Assembly (NCBI GenBank): GCA_963920575.1
Contig: OY986966.1
Span: forward strand, 578,130-642,129
Source of the DNA: Narthecium ossifragum
Taxonomy: Eukaryota; Streptophyta; Magnoliopsida; Dioscoreales; Nartheciaceae
Length of the DNA: 64,000 nt
Direction of reading: 5' to 3'
In this document: positions 1-15,025 of the stretch, in pieces
How positions within the stretch are numbered: the stretch's first letter is position 1
Layout: the number at the start of each line of letters is the position of its first letter
Notes under the pieces: model-generated
Told to the model about the DNA's origin: nothing
Database searches by the model: none
The model's input: only the letters and a program-made list of their open reading frames with translations
Program-made: the position numbers and the translations under genes

Positions 1-3000
1 CTTACCGGCGTGCGTGATCACATTCGCACTGCTGGGATTGGTGACTCATGCGTCAGTTGTGGAGCACACATTCCATGTAAGCAATACCTACGTACCTATC
101 TATATATCTTTGCAGCTTCATAGTTGTTTCTTTCTTCTCGTTATTAGTTCTGTTCTGTGCTGCATACTTGAATGTGGAATCATACAAGGAGTGGCATTGG
201 CCATGTTGATCAGTGAATATTGCTTTCTTAAGCTCACTTGCCAAGAAGGACATCCTAACATGAAGTAGCTAGGCCATTGATGCGCTTAGAAATGGATCAT
301 TGCTAATTTAATTGCACCAATAGCAAGCAGTTAATGAATTTTGCCAACAAAACGATGTTTTTTTTTTGCAACGTTAATTATTTATTGGTAATAAAAGAAG
401 AAGATCATTGCTAATTTAATTGCACCAATAGGCGGCTTAGGCCGCTGCCTAGGCCCCACTTGAAAGGGGTCCCAAACTATATCTTAATTAAAAAAGTTAG
501 AGTATGTGTATGTATTAAAAAAGTCAAGTTATTGAATTCATGTTTTATTAGATTTCTAATCTAACCGCTGGACTCCAAAGATTAAAACTGTACCTTCTAA
601 TTAATATAAAGATAGATGTTAAGCCCCATAAATGGTCACTTAGCTACCCTACTTGGAATTTGAAAAATACATGTACGATTCGCAAAAAAAATCTTGCGAC
701 TTAATATGGACATGTGTCCATAAATTTTATACTCTTGTTAATTTATAACTTTACTATTGATGGTTTGGATTTATATCATGAACTAAAACTGTTGAAAGAA
801 GTTTTGTTATAATTTTGGTCCCTTAAGTTTCATCAAAGTAACGTTTAAGTCCTTAATCTTTTTTAATATTCAATTGGGTCCCTACAGTCTCATTTTCGTC
901 ACAATGTGGGACATCGCCTGGGATTTAGGTGTTAGGAAAGCTATGTTTAAAATCACCTGGGATTTTGGTTTTAAAATGTCCTAGTGTTTCGAGTATTTTT
1001 GGTGAAGCCGTGTTGTTTGCGGAGGTACTTTTTAACCTATATTTCAAGGGACTCTAACGGGGTCGTGGATTCTCTGGCGAGAATCGGGTTGGGTAATTCG
1101 ACCACCCTTCTCTTAACTGTGGAATCTACCACCCGCCTCATGTGGATCTCCCCTCTCCCATGTGGTTTTTGGTTCCGTGTTTCTTTTTATGCTTTTTGTA
1201 AGCCCTCTACTCAACTTGTCAAAAAAAAAGAAGAAGAAAAAACCGCCCCTTTAAATATCGAGAGAGAGGATGTCTAAAACGTTATCTATTTGCTCAGGTG
1301 GGGAACTTGACTGTCACGAAACTGTGCAAAGAAAGAGTGATCACCGTGGTAAACAGGATGCTGCCCGGCCCAACGATCCACACTCGCGAAGGTGACACTT
1401 TGATCGTTCATGTCATCAATCAATCCCCCTACAACATCACCATCCACTGGTAAATTTAAACCCTAGATAAAAACCCCTCTATTTGATCTTTGTTAGTGGG
1501 TGATCCGTGATCATGATTTTGTATATGACTAATTGAGCGTGGGTATATATATGGATAGGCATGGGATATTCCAGCTTCTAACTCCGTGGGCTGATGGGCC
1601 GAGCTATATTACCCAGTGCCCAATAAAGCCTGGGAACAAGTACACGTACAAGTTCAAGATCATCGGCCAGGAGGGCACGCTATGGTGGCACGCCCATTTC
1701 TCCATGCTTCGTGCCACAGTCCATGGAGCTCTCCTAATTCGGCCCAGAGCTGGCACGAAGGCCTACCCTTTTTCCAAGCCCTATAAGGAAGTTCCCATCA
1801 TTCTGGGTAAAATGAAACCAATTCTACTAGTATTTAATTGTTTATCTGGCATTATAATTCTTGGCACAAAAAAGACCCACTTGAGTTTTGATATGCAGGA
1901 GAATGGAGGAATGCCAATGTGGTGGATATAGAGAATAAAACCTTAGCAGCTCCACTGTCTGCACAGTCCTCTCCCTCTGATGCATTCACTATCAACGGCA
2001 GGATGGGAGATCTCTATAAATGTTCACGGAGAAGTAAGTAATCTCATTACCCCCACCCAAGTCTCGAGTTTATTGAAAATCTAAAGGCATCGTCTTCCAT
2101 AAGCCAAGATATAAAAGACTTAACTAATAAAAAAACGAAGAAAGAAATCAACTAACAGCCCTGCTCATACTCGATCTGATCGCAGAAACATTCAAGCTAA
2201 AAGTCGTGCACGGTAAGACCTACTTGTTGAGGATCATCAACGCTGCAGTCGATAATCATCTGTTCTTCAAGATCACCGGGCACGCATTCACGGTGGTAGC
2301 AGTGGATGCTTCCTACACCACCCCCTACGCCACCGACGTGCTGGTCCTAGCTCCTGGCCAGACTGTCGACGCCCTTATGGTGGCCGACGCCCCTCCGGCC
2401 AGCTACTACATGGCAGCAAGCGCATACATCAGTGCAAATCCTAGGACCCCACCCGCGCTCTTCGACAACACCACCACCACTGGCATCATCAAATACAAAA
2501 CGAGGACGAAGCCGTCAGCAGCCAAGCGCCAGCGGCCCAAGATGCCGGTCATGCCGTTGTTCAACGACACCCCGACTGCTCATCGCTTTTACAGCAACTT
2601 GACCGGCCTCCAAAAGCCAGGTATGCCAAAGGTACCCCTCTCTGTCCATGAACACATGTTCGTCACCTGTGGACTGGGAATCCTCCCCTGCCGTCCGGAC
2701 CAAGGGCCGTCGTGTACTCCTGGAAACCTCGCCGGCACCATGAACAACGTGTCCTTCCAATTCCCCACTAAGATGTCATTGCTGGAGGCCCATTTCAAAG
2801 GAGTGCGGGGAATCTATGAATCAGACTTCCCCGACACGCCGCCGGTCGTGTTCGACTTCACCAACCCATCGACGAATACCATTCCTCCGCCACTGGGACG
2901 GGTGCCGACGTTGGTCGGCACGAAGTTGAAGAAGCTTAGGTACAACGCGACGGTGGAGATGGTGCTGCAGAACACAGCGGTCATTGGGGCGGAGAACCAC

Positions 3001-3402
3001 CCCATGCACCTCCATGGCTTCAACTTCTTCGTGTTGGCCCAGGGTTTCGGGAACTATGATCCCGCCGGAGACTCCAAGAGATTCAATCTCGTAAATCCCC
3101 AGGTGAGAAACACCATTGGAATTCCGGTAGCCGGCTGGGCGGTCATCCGGTTCGTCGCCAATAATCCAGGTACAGAGCCATATGATTCTCTTGCATTTTA
3201 GGTACATCTCGATAACGAAAAGAATAGCATGAATTGATCTATCTTTAATTTGACATGGCCTCAATCCATAGGGGTATGGTTCATGCATTGCCACCTGGAT
3301 ACCCACCTGGTGAGGGGCCTCGCAATGGCTTTCGAAGTAGAGAATGGCCCAACACCGGATACCACGATCCCTCCACCACCGCTGGACTTCCCTCATTGTT
3401 AG
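1..3402 (+). CDS. LAC: Laccase (multicopper oxidase), 5' end outside window
   Basis: Six exons: 1-76, 1298-1449, 1559-1806, 1899-2033, 2186-3169 and 3272-3402, with stop at 3400-3402. All introns are GT..AG and the reading frame is kept across every join, giving about 574 residues, close to full laccase length, so only the start of the signal peptide is missing. The protein begins in a hydrophobic signal segment ([13 protein letters not shown]). Copper ligands are all visible: HWHG (rebuilt across the exon 2/3 join), WWHAH, HPMHLHG and [14 protein letters not shown]. Plant laccases are secreted, oxidise phenolics and monolignols with reduction of oxygen to water, and take part in lignin polymerisation. 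Two usually conserved tryptophans appear as arginine (GEWRN for GEWWN, and HLVRG for HLPWG), which may reflect subfamily or relaxed constraint. Intron 1 (1221 bp) contains repeats and a LINE remnant. Family assignment is firm; the member is not resolved. Confidence 0.95.
295..431. repeat. Exact 29-bp direct repeat in laccase intron 1
   Basis: The 29 bases at 295-323, starting gatcattgctaatttaatt, recur without change at 403-431. The 79-bp spacer holds an A/T-rich stretch with a T run. This is either a local duplication of about 108 bp or the flanks of an insertion; 29 bp is long for a target-site duplication. Confidence 0.6.
900..1265 (+). mobile_element. LINE 3' remnant (RNase H end) in laccase intron 1
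   Basis: Around 1035-1095 the + strand encodes [19 protein letters not shown]. This is the C-terminal signature of the RNase H domain of plant L1-type LINEs (usual pattern hISREcNxvADsLAR). It is followed by an untranslated tail and an A-rich run at about 1221-1240. The left boundary is uncertain and I found no target-site duplication, so this looks like an older, 5'-truncated copy lying in the sense orientation of the host intron. Confidence 0.6.
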
Positions 3403-4327
3403 TAAAGAACTTTAGAGGAAGGATGAGAGGAATACATTTATCTCTATTTTTTCATCTCATTGCTGTAGTTAGCTGTAGTTTAACATCATCAACTACATAT
3501 AACCATACATGATACATGATAGACTTCTACAAGTACTGTTGGTTGAAGTTTAAATTACAGATTCAGTTTCAAATAAACCTGCGGTTCTGTTTGTTATAAA
3601 ACTTTATCTTCATCCACGGTCATTATCTTCTTCAACAACCTTCGTATCTCCATGACTTCTCTCCAAGAGATTTGATTTCAAATGTCCATCCTGAAGGTCA
3701 TCTTCAATAGTTAGCGAGCAAGGAGCTAGCAGAGCGCAGGGAGTAAAACCCCACATATGGTGTCACAGGGAATAACTTTCACGTATACATCCACTAAGGG
3801 TGCCATCTCTCGATCTAGGCCCGTCAAAACCAAGCCCGGCAACCTATCTTTCTTCCTTGCGAGGTCCATCAACAGAACGACAGTTTGGTGTTGTCCTAGA
3901 AGGTGCTCATTTTGCCTCCTTTTTTATCTAGTGTTGGGTGGTCTGGGTCCCAACTCCCAAGTTGATTGGGTTGTAGCTTCTGCCCTCACTTTCGAATCCT
4001 ATACTATTTTAAATCTCGCAAAGCCCTTCCAAGAAGGGGCTCCAAGCTAGCAAGATCTCCCAATCCCAGGCTTCCTGTAAGTTCGATGTTCTTGTTGATA
4101 TGCTTCCTTATACACAACGCGCTTAAATCTCAATGTCGATGAGTCTTGGCATCGTATTCTGTTGGTCTGAGAGCGAGTTTTCTTTTGATTGTTCTCTATA
4201 ATTTGGAAAATAAGCTGTGCTTTTGGTCTGTTTTTTTGGTGAGATTTATATTGCCGTGGTGGTTTGAGGAAAGGATCGACCCTTATTTTTGCGTTTTTCT
4301 TGAAAAATTGGCAGGTTAGGGGTTTTC
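3403..4327. other. Laccase 3' flank and TIM10-like 5' leader
   Basis: There is no protein gene here. The first 150-200 bases are presumably the laccase 3' untranslated region. About 3690-4080 looks like an upstream or leader region for the TIM10-like gene. A donor (cttcct|gtaagt) near 4077 and an acceptor (ttggcag|gttagg) near 4315 suggest a 5' UTR intron ending just before the start codon. Confidence 0.4.
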
Positions 4328-4678
4328 ATGATGGCTGCTGGCAATAACGCCCAGACTAATCTCGCAAAGGAACAGGTACTCCCTTTCTAATCAGATTCTA
4401 TAATCTGCAATTTGGAACCCTATTTTGTTCTGATCCAAGGATATCCTTATTTCTTGCATTTATATTTGCTCATTCTTATGTGTGTCTAGTTAGTTCTGAG
4501 TCATTATGTTTTCTTTTTATGGGTCTAAACTTGTCCAATTGTTTAGATAGATCTTCGTTTGTCTAGTTAGTTCTGAATCATTATGTTATCTTCTATAGAT
4601 CTAAACCCCGCCCTTTTTTACGCAGATCTTTGTTATGGCTGAGAAAGAGATGGAGTATAGAGTTGAGCTTTTCAACAG
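4328..4678 (+). pseudogene. TIM10: TIM10-like gene, first two coding exons only
   Basis: Exon 1 (4328-4375) encodes MMAAGNNAQTNLAKEQ and exon 2 (4626-4678) encodes IFVMAEKEMEYRVELFNR. Both are bounded by good GT/AG sites. Together they match the N-terminal part of plant Tim10, a small chaperone of the mitochondrial intermembrane space that escorts carrier precursors to the TIM22 complex. The twin CX3C region that defines the family, normally in the next exon, is absent from the roughly 640 bp before the convergent BSK gene. Instead a GC-rich repeat begins near 4826. Plant homologues usually have Gly where this has Val in IFVMAEKEM. I call it a truncated gene; an exon displaced far away is unlikely because the next gene is on the other strand. 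Confidence 0.7.
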
Positions 4679-4819
4679 GTAGATTGATCTCGTTGAATTT
4701 TGAGCAATTCTTGCTATGGATATCCGTTGCGAATCTGCACTCTAACGATCAAAAAGTGTCGGCGTGCTGAAGTCTCTCTTCCTTTAATTCTATTAAAGGC
4801 ATGCTGTATCAATATGCGC

Positions 4820-5045
4820 TGCAGGTAGTGTTGGGCCGGGCCGCCAAACGGGCATGGTGGCGAGGAGCCCCTGTCGGGCCTTTCTAAACCACCCGTCGAC
4901 CTAATTCGGACCAGCCCACTTTGAACCAGAATTCTGGCCCGGACTTGAAGGCCAAATCGCAGGCTAGGTCAGGCTTTGTCACAGTAGGCCGGGCTGGAGC
5001 CCAGCTAAAATCATAGCCGAATAATTTGATCTTAGCCTATGGTGG
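4820..5045. repeat. GC-rich repeat replacing the TIM10 3' exons
   Basis: The segment is dominated by GGGCCGGGCC-type runs near its start (about 4829) and GGCCGGGCTGGAGCCC near its end (about 4988), unlike both flanks. It resembles ends of non-autonomous DNA transposons seen in plants, but I could not define matching termini or a target duplication. Confidence 0.35.
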
Positions 5046-5322
5046 AAAGGTGACAATAACAACTAAATTTGCCGGAACACTCCCAACAAGAACCGCAATC
5101 GATTACAGTACCTTAGAATTGCAGCGATCGATATACATATACCAGCAGCGGTTTGCCTTGTAACATAAGCAGCTGCAGCCCCTCAGGAAAGAAGTACAAG
5201 CAATGTGACTTTTAGAACTTGCAACCTTTTACAGAAACTATCAGGTAAAACTGATATGGGAAACCTTAAAACAAAAGACAACAGATACGGAATAAAAAAA
5301 GAAAAATTTGAAGCTGTACAAA

Positions 5323-10292
<4,970 letters not shown>

Positions 10293-10600
10293 ACCGATCT
10301 CGATCCGGGGCGCCCCTTCGGAGTTCTTGAGAGGGAGGCAGTTGAGAGATGCAGTGGATCACGCCATAGTTCGTAGTTAACTGGCAATGCTCAGGAGAAG
10401 AAGAGTGCGTTGAGACGAGTAGGATGTGGGAGTGTGGAGTTGAGAGACCCTCGTTGAGGAGACTGAGGACGATGGTGGGGGAAGTGGATCCAATCCAAGG
10501 CTACCCTTTTGCGTATCTGGACCGCTTTCCTCTTCTCTCGTCAAACTTTTTCCTCTCTCGTTTCTCTCCTCTCAAATAAGCTAAGCAAGTAAGAGGCCAT
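10293..10600 (-). promoter_or_regulatory. BSK 5' UTR and proximal promoter
   Basis: This minus-strand region upstream of the BSK start carries a pyrimidine-rich block on the plus strand at about 10515-10570 (purine-rich on the gene strand), typical of plant 5' leaders. I could not place a TATA box with confidence. Confidence 0.35.
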
Positions 10601-10685
10601 TGCGCAATGTATTGTGACTGCTACTACTATTGGTTAGCTCTGACTGACACTTGCAGCTTTTATACTCTGCAATTCTGGCACCACC

Positions 10686-10728
10686 GCTGCTGCTGCTGCT
10701 GCTGTTGCTGTTGCTGTTGCTGTGCTGC
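10686..10728. repeat. (GCT)n / (GTT)n trinucleotide microsatellite
   Basis: Uninterrupted GCT repeats pass into GCTGTT repeats. The run sits upstream of the BSK gene. Confidence 0.9.
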
Positions 10729-10889
10729 CATTTTAACCGCCTTTGATACTATTCATGCCTCTCCCGTGTCTGTACTGGTCCTACCCTCTTATATGTTCCA
10801 ATTAATACCTGTGTCGATTGAGGTTGTGGATTGTGATACGCATTGGTCAAGGTGCAGAGAATTTATCATAGCATTAGTCACTTGAAATG

Positions 10890-11250
10890 ATGTGTCTGTG
10901 TGTGTGTGTCATGGACCTTAGGAAAATGAATTTGCGTCGCACCCGTGAGGTGTGACGCGGGTTTGTATAGACACACACATTCACACACGTACGATGTGTG
11001 TCATGGAAATGAGATGCGCATATTATTATTATGTATATACGTTAAGGTGTGTATATATATTTATGTATGTATATATGTGTATGTGTATGTGTATATGTAT
11101 AGACACACATTCACACATATAGATGTACATGTATGTATGCATGTGTATGTATGTACATAGATAAGTAAATATGTGCATATGTGTATTTATATTCATAATA
11201 TATGTATGTATGTATGTGTATGTGTTTGTGTGTGTATATATATACTAGTG
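10890..11250. repeat. TG/TA/TATG simple-sequence cluster
   Basis: Low-complexity DNA made of TGTG, TATA, GTAT and ACAC tracts, including a GTAT run near 11203-11222. Long apparent reading frames here are artefacts of the repeats. A similar tract recurs at about 11740-11870. Confidence 0.8.
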
Positions 11251-11869
11251 TTTACCTTGGGCACGATTCTCTCAAAGACAAACAACAATATATGTTATTC
11301 TTTTCCAGCAATTTATAGTAACTTTTCAACCTCTCCGTTCACTTTCTTTTTCAATACTTTATTCTTTTTCTTCTTTCTATTCTGCTTCATTGTGTCGGCA
11401 ACAAAAATAAAATGAGGGTTTTTGTGATTCTAGAAACAAAAATCCACAGAAAAAGATAACCAACACCTATTTATGATGGACACATGCCCTTGGTCAATCT
11501 TTGGAAAACTTTTCTCTTAGAAAAGTAATGGTCATTTGCTTTAAGAAATCCTCTACTAGAGGGTTTTTTTTGTTTTTTTTATTAGTTAAGCCATTGACTG
11601 ACATGTGACAAATTTATGCTGCCACATCGGATTGGATTTTATGTGGGGTTGGCTAAATATCATTGCTCAGAGCCCCGCGATGGGTTGGGTGGCAGCCAAC
11701 CCTACACATAGTTGGCTAAAAATCATTTTTCTGTTTCTATAGATGTGTGTATGTATATTATGTATCTATATGTGCGCGTAGTTCATGTAAATATTATGCG
11801 TATATGTATATGTGTATATATATAATCTATATATTTATATAGATGTGTATATACTTTATGTTTTATAGT

Positions 11870-12355
11870 ATATTTTATAGTCCTATTAGGATCAAAAGTT
11901 ATAGTAACTTCACCATCATCAGTTTGGGATATTTGATCAACTTGTTGATTAATAATAGGTCTATGAGGGACAGCATTTGTTAGTAACCAATTCTCAGGGA
12001 AATTAACTTCAGTCCATTTTATCTGTCTATTTGTAGCAATATGGGAAGACAGTAGATTAGTTTCTATTAAAACTGTTTTTCCTGGAAGGGTATATTGTTT
12101 TGCTCTAGGGGCTAAGGTACTTAGGACCTTATAATGAATTCTATAAACAATAGCTATTGTCTCGGATTGAGGTAAGAATTCATATCCGTGAGTCTTCATA
12201 TTAAGACTTACAGCTTCCAAAATATTAGGATCAGTTAAGGATAAACTCAAATTTGGATAAACATTAAAGTATACGGGTCCATGACTTAAGCTGGTTTCCA
12301 TTATTCCCATTAAGGATTGAGGCCAATTAAGACAACGAGCATCTCCACCAATCAT
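11870..12355 (-). pseudogene. Caulimovirid movement-protein fragment
   Basis: The minus-strand frame contains LMGIMETSLSHGPVYFNVYP, then a segment with NMKTHGYEFLP, IVYRIHYKVLS and WTEVNFPENW. This is the layout of the 30K-type movement protein of Caulimoviridae, which tubulates plasmodesmata. The frame is open for about 160 codons and then enters TA-rich simple sequence. Its upstream end abuts the coat-protein segment with a frame shift, so the two are fused by rearrangement. Confidence 0.75.
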
Positions 12356-12651
12356 AAATCCAAGCCGGAAATTCCTTATGAAGGACTTCAGGGCAAATCT
12401 TAATAAACCACGTATGCTTCAAATTTTCATTTTCGCATAATAGGGAGGTGTAAAAAGCATGCTTATAATCCCAATAATTGAAAGTATAACTTTCTTGGTT
12501 AATTTTGAAGGCAATGGGTTTCTGAGTGCTGAATCCCCATTCTTTTGGGGTCAAGATATTCTTGATAGTACACTTACTATAAGTAGGTGGCTTTCTCTCA
12601 TCAGAATTTTTGAAGAAATGTTCAAAATAAACTTCTCTCTGAGATAATAAA
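12327..12651 (-). pseudogene. Caulimovirid coat-protein fragment, minus-strand piece
   Basis: The minus-strand frame encodes a stretch with TPKEWGFSTQKP and KHTWFIKICPEV, ending in PAWIYDWW. This aromatic-rich pattern resembles the coat-protein region of caulimovirids. The part at 12574-12651 is an exact inverted copy of 12963-13040, where the same peptide is encoded on the plus strand, so this piece is the inverted continuation of the next one. Confidence 0.65.
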
Positions 12652-13049
12652 TCTGGTCAGACTTCTGATCCTTCTAAAACCAATGAATCAGACTTCGGGA
12701 ATAGCTGGAGAACAATTCGGCGAAGTAATACTTCTAAAGCTAAGGAAATTAATCCTCAGAATCGGCCTCATGAATCCTTTGCGGATGTTACTACCAAAGA
12801 AATTGATCTTGGTATGATAACCAAAGCAGCCTACGAAATAATTCTTTACATAGAACCCGAAGATATGTGCTACTCTGACAATCCAGAGAAATTGCGCCAA
12901 AAATATTTGGACAATTCCTATTATCCTACATCTGTTTATCATCCGAGAAAATGGATGGAAGCTTTATTATCTCAGAGAGAAGTTTATTTTGAACATTTCT
13001 TCAAAAATTCTGATGAGAGAAAGCCACCTACTTATAGTAAATTGGAAAA
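12652..13049 (+). pseudogene. Caulimovirid coat-protein fragment, plus-strand piece
   Basis: The plus-strand frame contains TKAAYEIILYIEPEDM, then YYPTSVYHPRKWMEAL and REVYFEHFFKNSDERKPP. It breaks off after TYSK, exactly where the inverted repeat ends, and runs without a spacer into reverse-transcriptase sequence. Confidence 0.65.
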
Positions 13050-13197
13050 GGAACAATTGTCCCTATTGATCGTAGTATAGAGTTTGCCTCTAAATTTCCT
13101 GATGTTATTACTGATACTAATCAACTACAGCGTTTCCTAGGAGCATTAAATTATGTTTCAGATTACTATAAAGATTGGGCTCAAGATACTGCCATTC
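13050..13197 (+). pseudogene. Caulimovirid reverse-transcriptase fragment
   Basis: About 49 codons encode IEFASKFPDVI and QLQRFLGALNYVSDYY. This is the end of the polymerase domain leading to RNase H in retroelement polyproteins. The catalytic YxDD region is absent. The segment stops at 13197, where the inverted zinc-knuckle copy starts. Confidence 0.75.
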
Positions 13198-13446
13198 TTA
13201 GCGTAGTGGCCAATTTTACCACATTTAAAGCATTTTGCTTTACTTTTATCTATTTTAGGTCGTTTTTGAGTATTACCCTTTTGTGGTATAGATTTCTTAA
13301 ATTTCTTTTTAAAAAAGGGTTTTCTCCTATTTTCTATTCGTTCAGAAGGTGGTTTCAGCTTTCGAGGTTCATCAAAGGCAAACTGCTCGCAGAATTCTCC
13401 AAGCTGTCTCTTTTCAGTAAGTTTATACGTTTTTAATTGATGTTTT
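13198..13446 (-). repeat. Inverted copy of virus zinc-knuckle region (arm A)
   Basis: This 249-bp segment is the reverse complement of 13581-13829, with one mismatch noticed. The spacer is 134 bp. Arm A interrupts the plus-strand viral sequence. Confidence 0.9.
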
Positions 13447-14541
13447 CTATTTGCTGAACGTGTGAGAAATTATATGCGGGAACAGAATGGTGGTATAATC
13501 CCCTTCGAGTCTTGCACTTATGGAGCATTAATAAATGCTTGCATTCATGAAGGATTAAGTTTATGTAATGATATTAAATTAAAACATCAATTAAAAACGT
13601 ATAAACTTACTGAAAAGAGACAGCTTGGAGAATTCTGCGAGCAGTTTGCCTTTGATGAACCTCGAAAGCTGAAACCACCTCCTGAACGAATAGAAAATAG
13701 GAGAAAACCCTTTTTTAAAAAGAAATTTAAGAAATCTATACCACAAAAGGGTAATACTAAAAAACGACCTAAAATAGATAAAAGTAAAGCAAAATGCTTT
13801 AAATGTGGTAAAATTGGCCACTACGCTAATCGATGTTATACTAAGAAAAAAATTAATGAAATAGAAGACGAGGGATTAAAGAAATCTTTATATAAGGTTA
13901 TGATTACTACTGATTCCGACACGGATAATTCAATAGAATATGCTGAATCTACCACTGACGGTACTGAAGAAATATCTTCAGAAGATGAACATAAATGTAC
14001 TAAATGTTCTAAGAAGGATAAAACTGATTATTGGAAACAGATTGTTGAAATGAATAACCTTTCTATTAATATGATATCCTTCAATAAAGATTTTATTGCT
14101 AAGCTTTTGACTGAAGGAGACATAGCTCCTGATCTTAAAGCTCAGTTGATTGATATGTGTTTAAAACATAATCAAAAGATTGAAGCCCCTCGAATTGACA
14201 ATACATATAGACTGTCTGAAGTTTTAAGACGAAGACAAGAAAAGACTGTTAAGACTCTGTCTCTTGCAGAACTTAACAAAGAGGTTAATAACCTTAAAAG
14301 CGAAATTAAAATGCTTAAAGAACAAAATGACTATATACTTTCATACATTGAATCAAAAGATTTAGAAATTCCACCAAATACCAGTAACCAAGCGGTTTTT
14401 GAGACTGGTCAATGTTCTAAGAGTCCCGAAGAAGAATTTCTGGTACAACTTGTACAACAAGTTACTACTCAAAAATGGTATGTTGAAATTACTCTTGTCC
14501 TCTCAGAATATGAGACTATCCCAAAATTAATACACACATAA
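13447..14541 (+). pseudogene. Caulimovirid coat-protein C-terminal part with zinc knuckle
   Basis: An open frame of about 360 codons. It carries a basic stretch (KPFFKKKFKKSIP), the CCHC zinc knuckle CFKCGKIGHYANRC at 13795-13836, an acidic Ser/Thr-rich tract, a second CxxC pair (CTKCSKK) and a predicted coiled coil (LNKEVNNLKSEIKMLKEQN). In caulimovirids this region follows the capsid core and binds nucleic acid. The N-terminal part of the coat protein is not continuous with it; the frame ends at 14541 in non-viral DNA. Confidence 0.75.
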
Positions 14542-14614
14542 AATTTATGTAAAATGATATATAAGTTTGATAATGTTATATGCGTATGCGCATGGTATGT
14601 ATGTACGGATACAC

Positions 14615-15025
14615 AGGGGTAAGGGTGAGAATTCGGTAAATACCGAACCGAATTACCGAATATCGAAATACCGAAATTCCATGATTTTAAAAACCGAACC
14701 GAACCGAATTAAGGTATAAAACCGAACCGAACCGAATTAATTCGATACACTAATTTAAAAACCGAACCGAACCGAACCGAAAAAATCGAAATACCGAAAT
14801 TTTTTTACTTACAATATAAAACCGAACCGAAATAAGCTATATAATTTTAAAAATTTCGGTATTTCAGTATTTACCGAATTTTAAAAATAAAAATCGAAAC
14901 CGAACCAAATATCGAATTTTTGATAAAAAAAAACCCGAACCGAACCGAATATACCGAAAAATCGAACCGAATTGTTCGATTCGGTTCGGTTCTAAAAATT
15001 TGGTTCGATTTTACTCACCCCTACA
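14615..15025. repeat. CCGAA-rich non-autonomous element
   Basis: About 410 bp in which ACCGAACCGAA and its complement TTCGGTTCGGT occur dozens of times. The edges are roughly inverted: aagggtgag near 14621 on the left and ctcacccct near 15015-15023 on the right. This fits a MITE-like element; superfamily and target duplication are unresolved. Confidence 0.55.

Larger units (their letters stand above)
11870..14541. mobile_element. Rearranged endogenous pararetrovirus (Caulimoviridae)
   Basis: Five virus-derived pieces lie side by side in inconsistent order and orientation: movement protein (-), a coat-protein segment (-), an adjoining coat-protein segment (+), a short reverse-transcriptase segment (+), then an inverted and a direct copy of the zinc-knuckle coat-protein region. 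Protease, most of the reverse transcriptase and RNase H are missing. Two inverted repeats (78 bp identical; about 249 bp with one mismatch seen) join the pieces. The movement-protein and CCHC signatures place it in Caulimoviridae; Petuvirus-like or Florendovirus-like genera are the best guess. The order, lost genes and internal joins make it a defective fossil, not a functional virus. Confidence 0.85.

Noticed and set aside
11783..11870. Extension of the viral movement-protein frame into TA-rich DNA
   Set aside because: The encoded Tyr/Ile/His-rich tail is simple sequence, not viral protein.
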